Source of the DNA: RGIG1918 sp045536045
Lineage (GTDB): Bacteria; Cyanobacteriota; Vampirovibrionia; Gastranaerophilales; Gastranaerophilaceae
Assembly: GCA_045536045.1 (NCBI GenBank)
Contig: JAZSMU010000086.1
Coordinates: 1-11,920 of the forward strand
DNA: 11,920 nucleotides
Direction: 5' to 3'
In this document: in pieces, positions 11,586 to 11,920 of the stretch
How positions within the stretch are numbered: position 1 is the stretch's first letter
Layout: each line of letters starts with the position of its first letter
Notes under the pieces: model-generated
What the model saw: the letters and a program-made list of their open reading frames with translations, nothing else
Database searches by the model: none
What the model was told of the DNA's origin: nothing
Made by a program: the position numbers and the translations under genes

Positions 11586-11920
11586 CTAGCCTCTTTTTAA
11601 GCGAATTGCTGGGTCAACTTCAGCACAAACTGCAGACGAAAATATCAAATTTCGCATTGCGTTTTTTCTCTCCCTCTCCCAAACGGCGTATTTCGGCACT
11701 GTTGGCGACTTTGTGAGCATGCAAGCATCATAAACCAAAAGATTTTTTGCAAGGCTTGGAAGAACACTTTTGTCTTCTGCAAGCTCAAAATTCGGCTTTC
11801 TTTCGCCATTTTCGCCTATTGCGAAGTATTTTGTGCGATAAGTTATTTCCATAATTGAATCTTTTTTAGCCTCAAAAAATTCAATTTTGCCGTCTCCTCC
11901 ATAGCCCCAAAAGTTCGGTC
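11586..11920 (-). CDS. Head-tail adaptor protein, C-terminal part
   Basis: This is the 3' part of the adaptor gene that begins at 442. It is in frame with the first part once the 141-bp overlap is removed, giving 211 residues in total. The C-terminal region (about residues 150-211) is a helical segment of the form LPSLAKNLLVYDACM followed by a charged helix with WERERKNAMRN. This is typical of the helical bundle closing adaptor proteins, where 'P-x-x-x-x-x-L-L-V-Y-x-A' recurs. The stop codon lies 13 bp from the stop of the convergent plus-strand membrane-protein gene, so two transcripts meet head-on here. An ATG at 11852 (residue 124) is internal and not the start. Confidence 0.7.
   Translation of the reverse strand, partial: PNFWGYGGDGKIEFFEAKKDSIMEITYRTKYFAIGENGERKPNFELAEDKSVLPSLAKNLLVYDACMLTKSPTVPKYAVWERERKNAMRNLIFSSAVCAEVDPAIRLKRG
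11780..11920. repeat. Terminal direct repeat, copy 2
   Basis: Exact second copy of bases 1-141; it should be trimmed to obtain the circular sequence. Genes reaching this end continue at base 142. Confidence 0.93.

Noticed and set aside
1..11920. Recoded genetic code (TGA as Trp), suggested by a Mycoplasma-phage-like size
   Set aside because: Conserved tryptophans are encoded by TGG and all main genes are full length under the standard code.

Overview
The window is one circularised small phage genome rather than a slice of chromosome. Bases 1-141 recur exactly as 11780-11920, and a gene reads without interruption across that join, so the unique molecule is 11,779 bp. It is AT-rich (about one third G+C by sampling), uses the standard genetic code, and nearly every gene has a clear Shine-Dalgarno sequence. 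This points to a virus of a low-GC bacterium; I cannot name the host. No tRNA, rRNA, integrase, transposase or CRISPR array is visible.

The gene set is that of a very small podovirus-like tailed phage. Almost everything is on the minus strand. Module 1 is small terminase (10188-9685), portal (9675-8059), large terminase (8047-6755) and a 75-aa membrane-anchored coiled-coil protein (6744-6517), in nearly gapless order. Module 2 is a stand-alone LuxR/GerE-type DNA-binding protein (4383-4150), beta-propeller tail hub/nozzle (4166-2628), an unknown 124-aa protein (2617-2243), HK97-fold-like major capsid protein (2225-1374), scaffold-like protein (1324-596) and head-tail adaptor (442 through the join to 11586). 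A GNAT-like protein (11044-10313) lies between the adaptor and the small terminase.

The replication region (4801-6515) looks like a plasmid replicon. It holds a winged-helix initiator (Rep) with three copies of a 15-bp iteron inside its own gene. Upstream is a 281-bp control region with overlapping opposed promoters, a putative antisense RNA ending in a UUCG-loop terminator, and inverted repeats able to form alternative leader structures. A divergent gene there encodes a MerR/excisionase-type HTH protein with a long coiled coil.

One further plus-strand gene (11099-11572) has its own near-consensus promoter and encodes a three-helix membrane protein resembling the RipA family; it is laid out like a moron (an independently expressed accessory gene).

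The inferred life cycle is plasmid-like circular replication from the Rep iterons under RNA and repressor control, followed by expression of packaging and virion modules and terminase-driven packaging into a short-tailed particle. No endolysin, DNA polymerase, integrase or tail fibre/spike was recognised. The element is therefore an extremely reduced phage or phage-plasmid, a satellite borrowing functions, or one that uses unrecognised small proteins for lysis and attachment.
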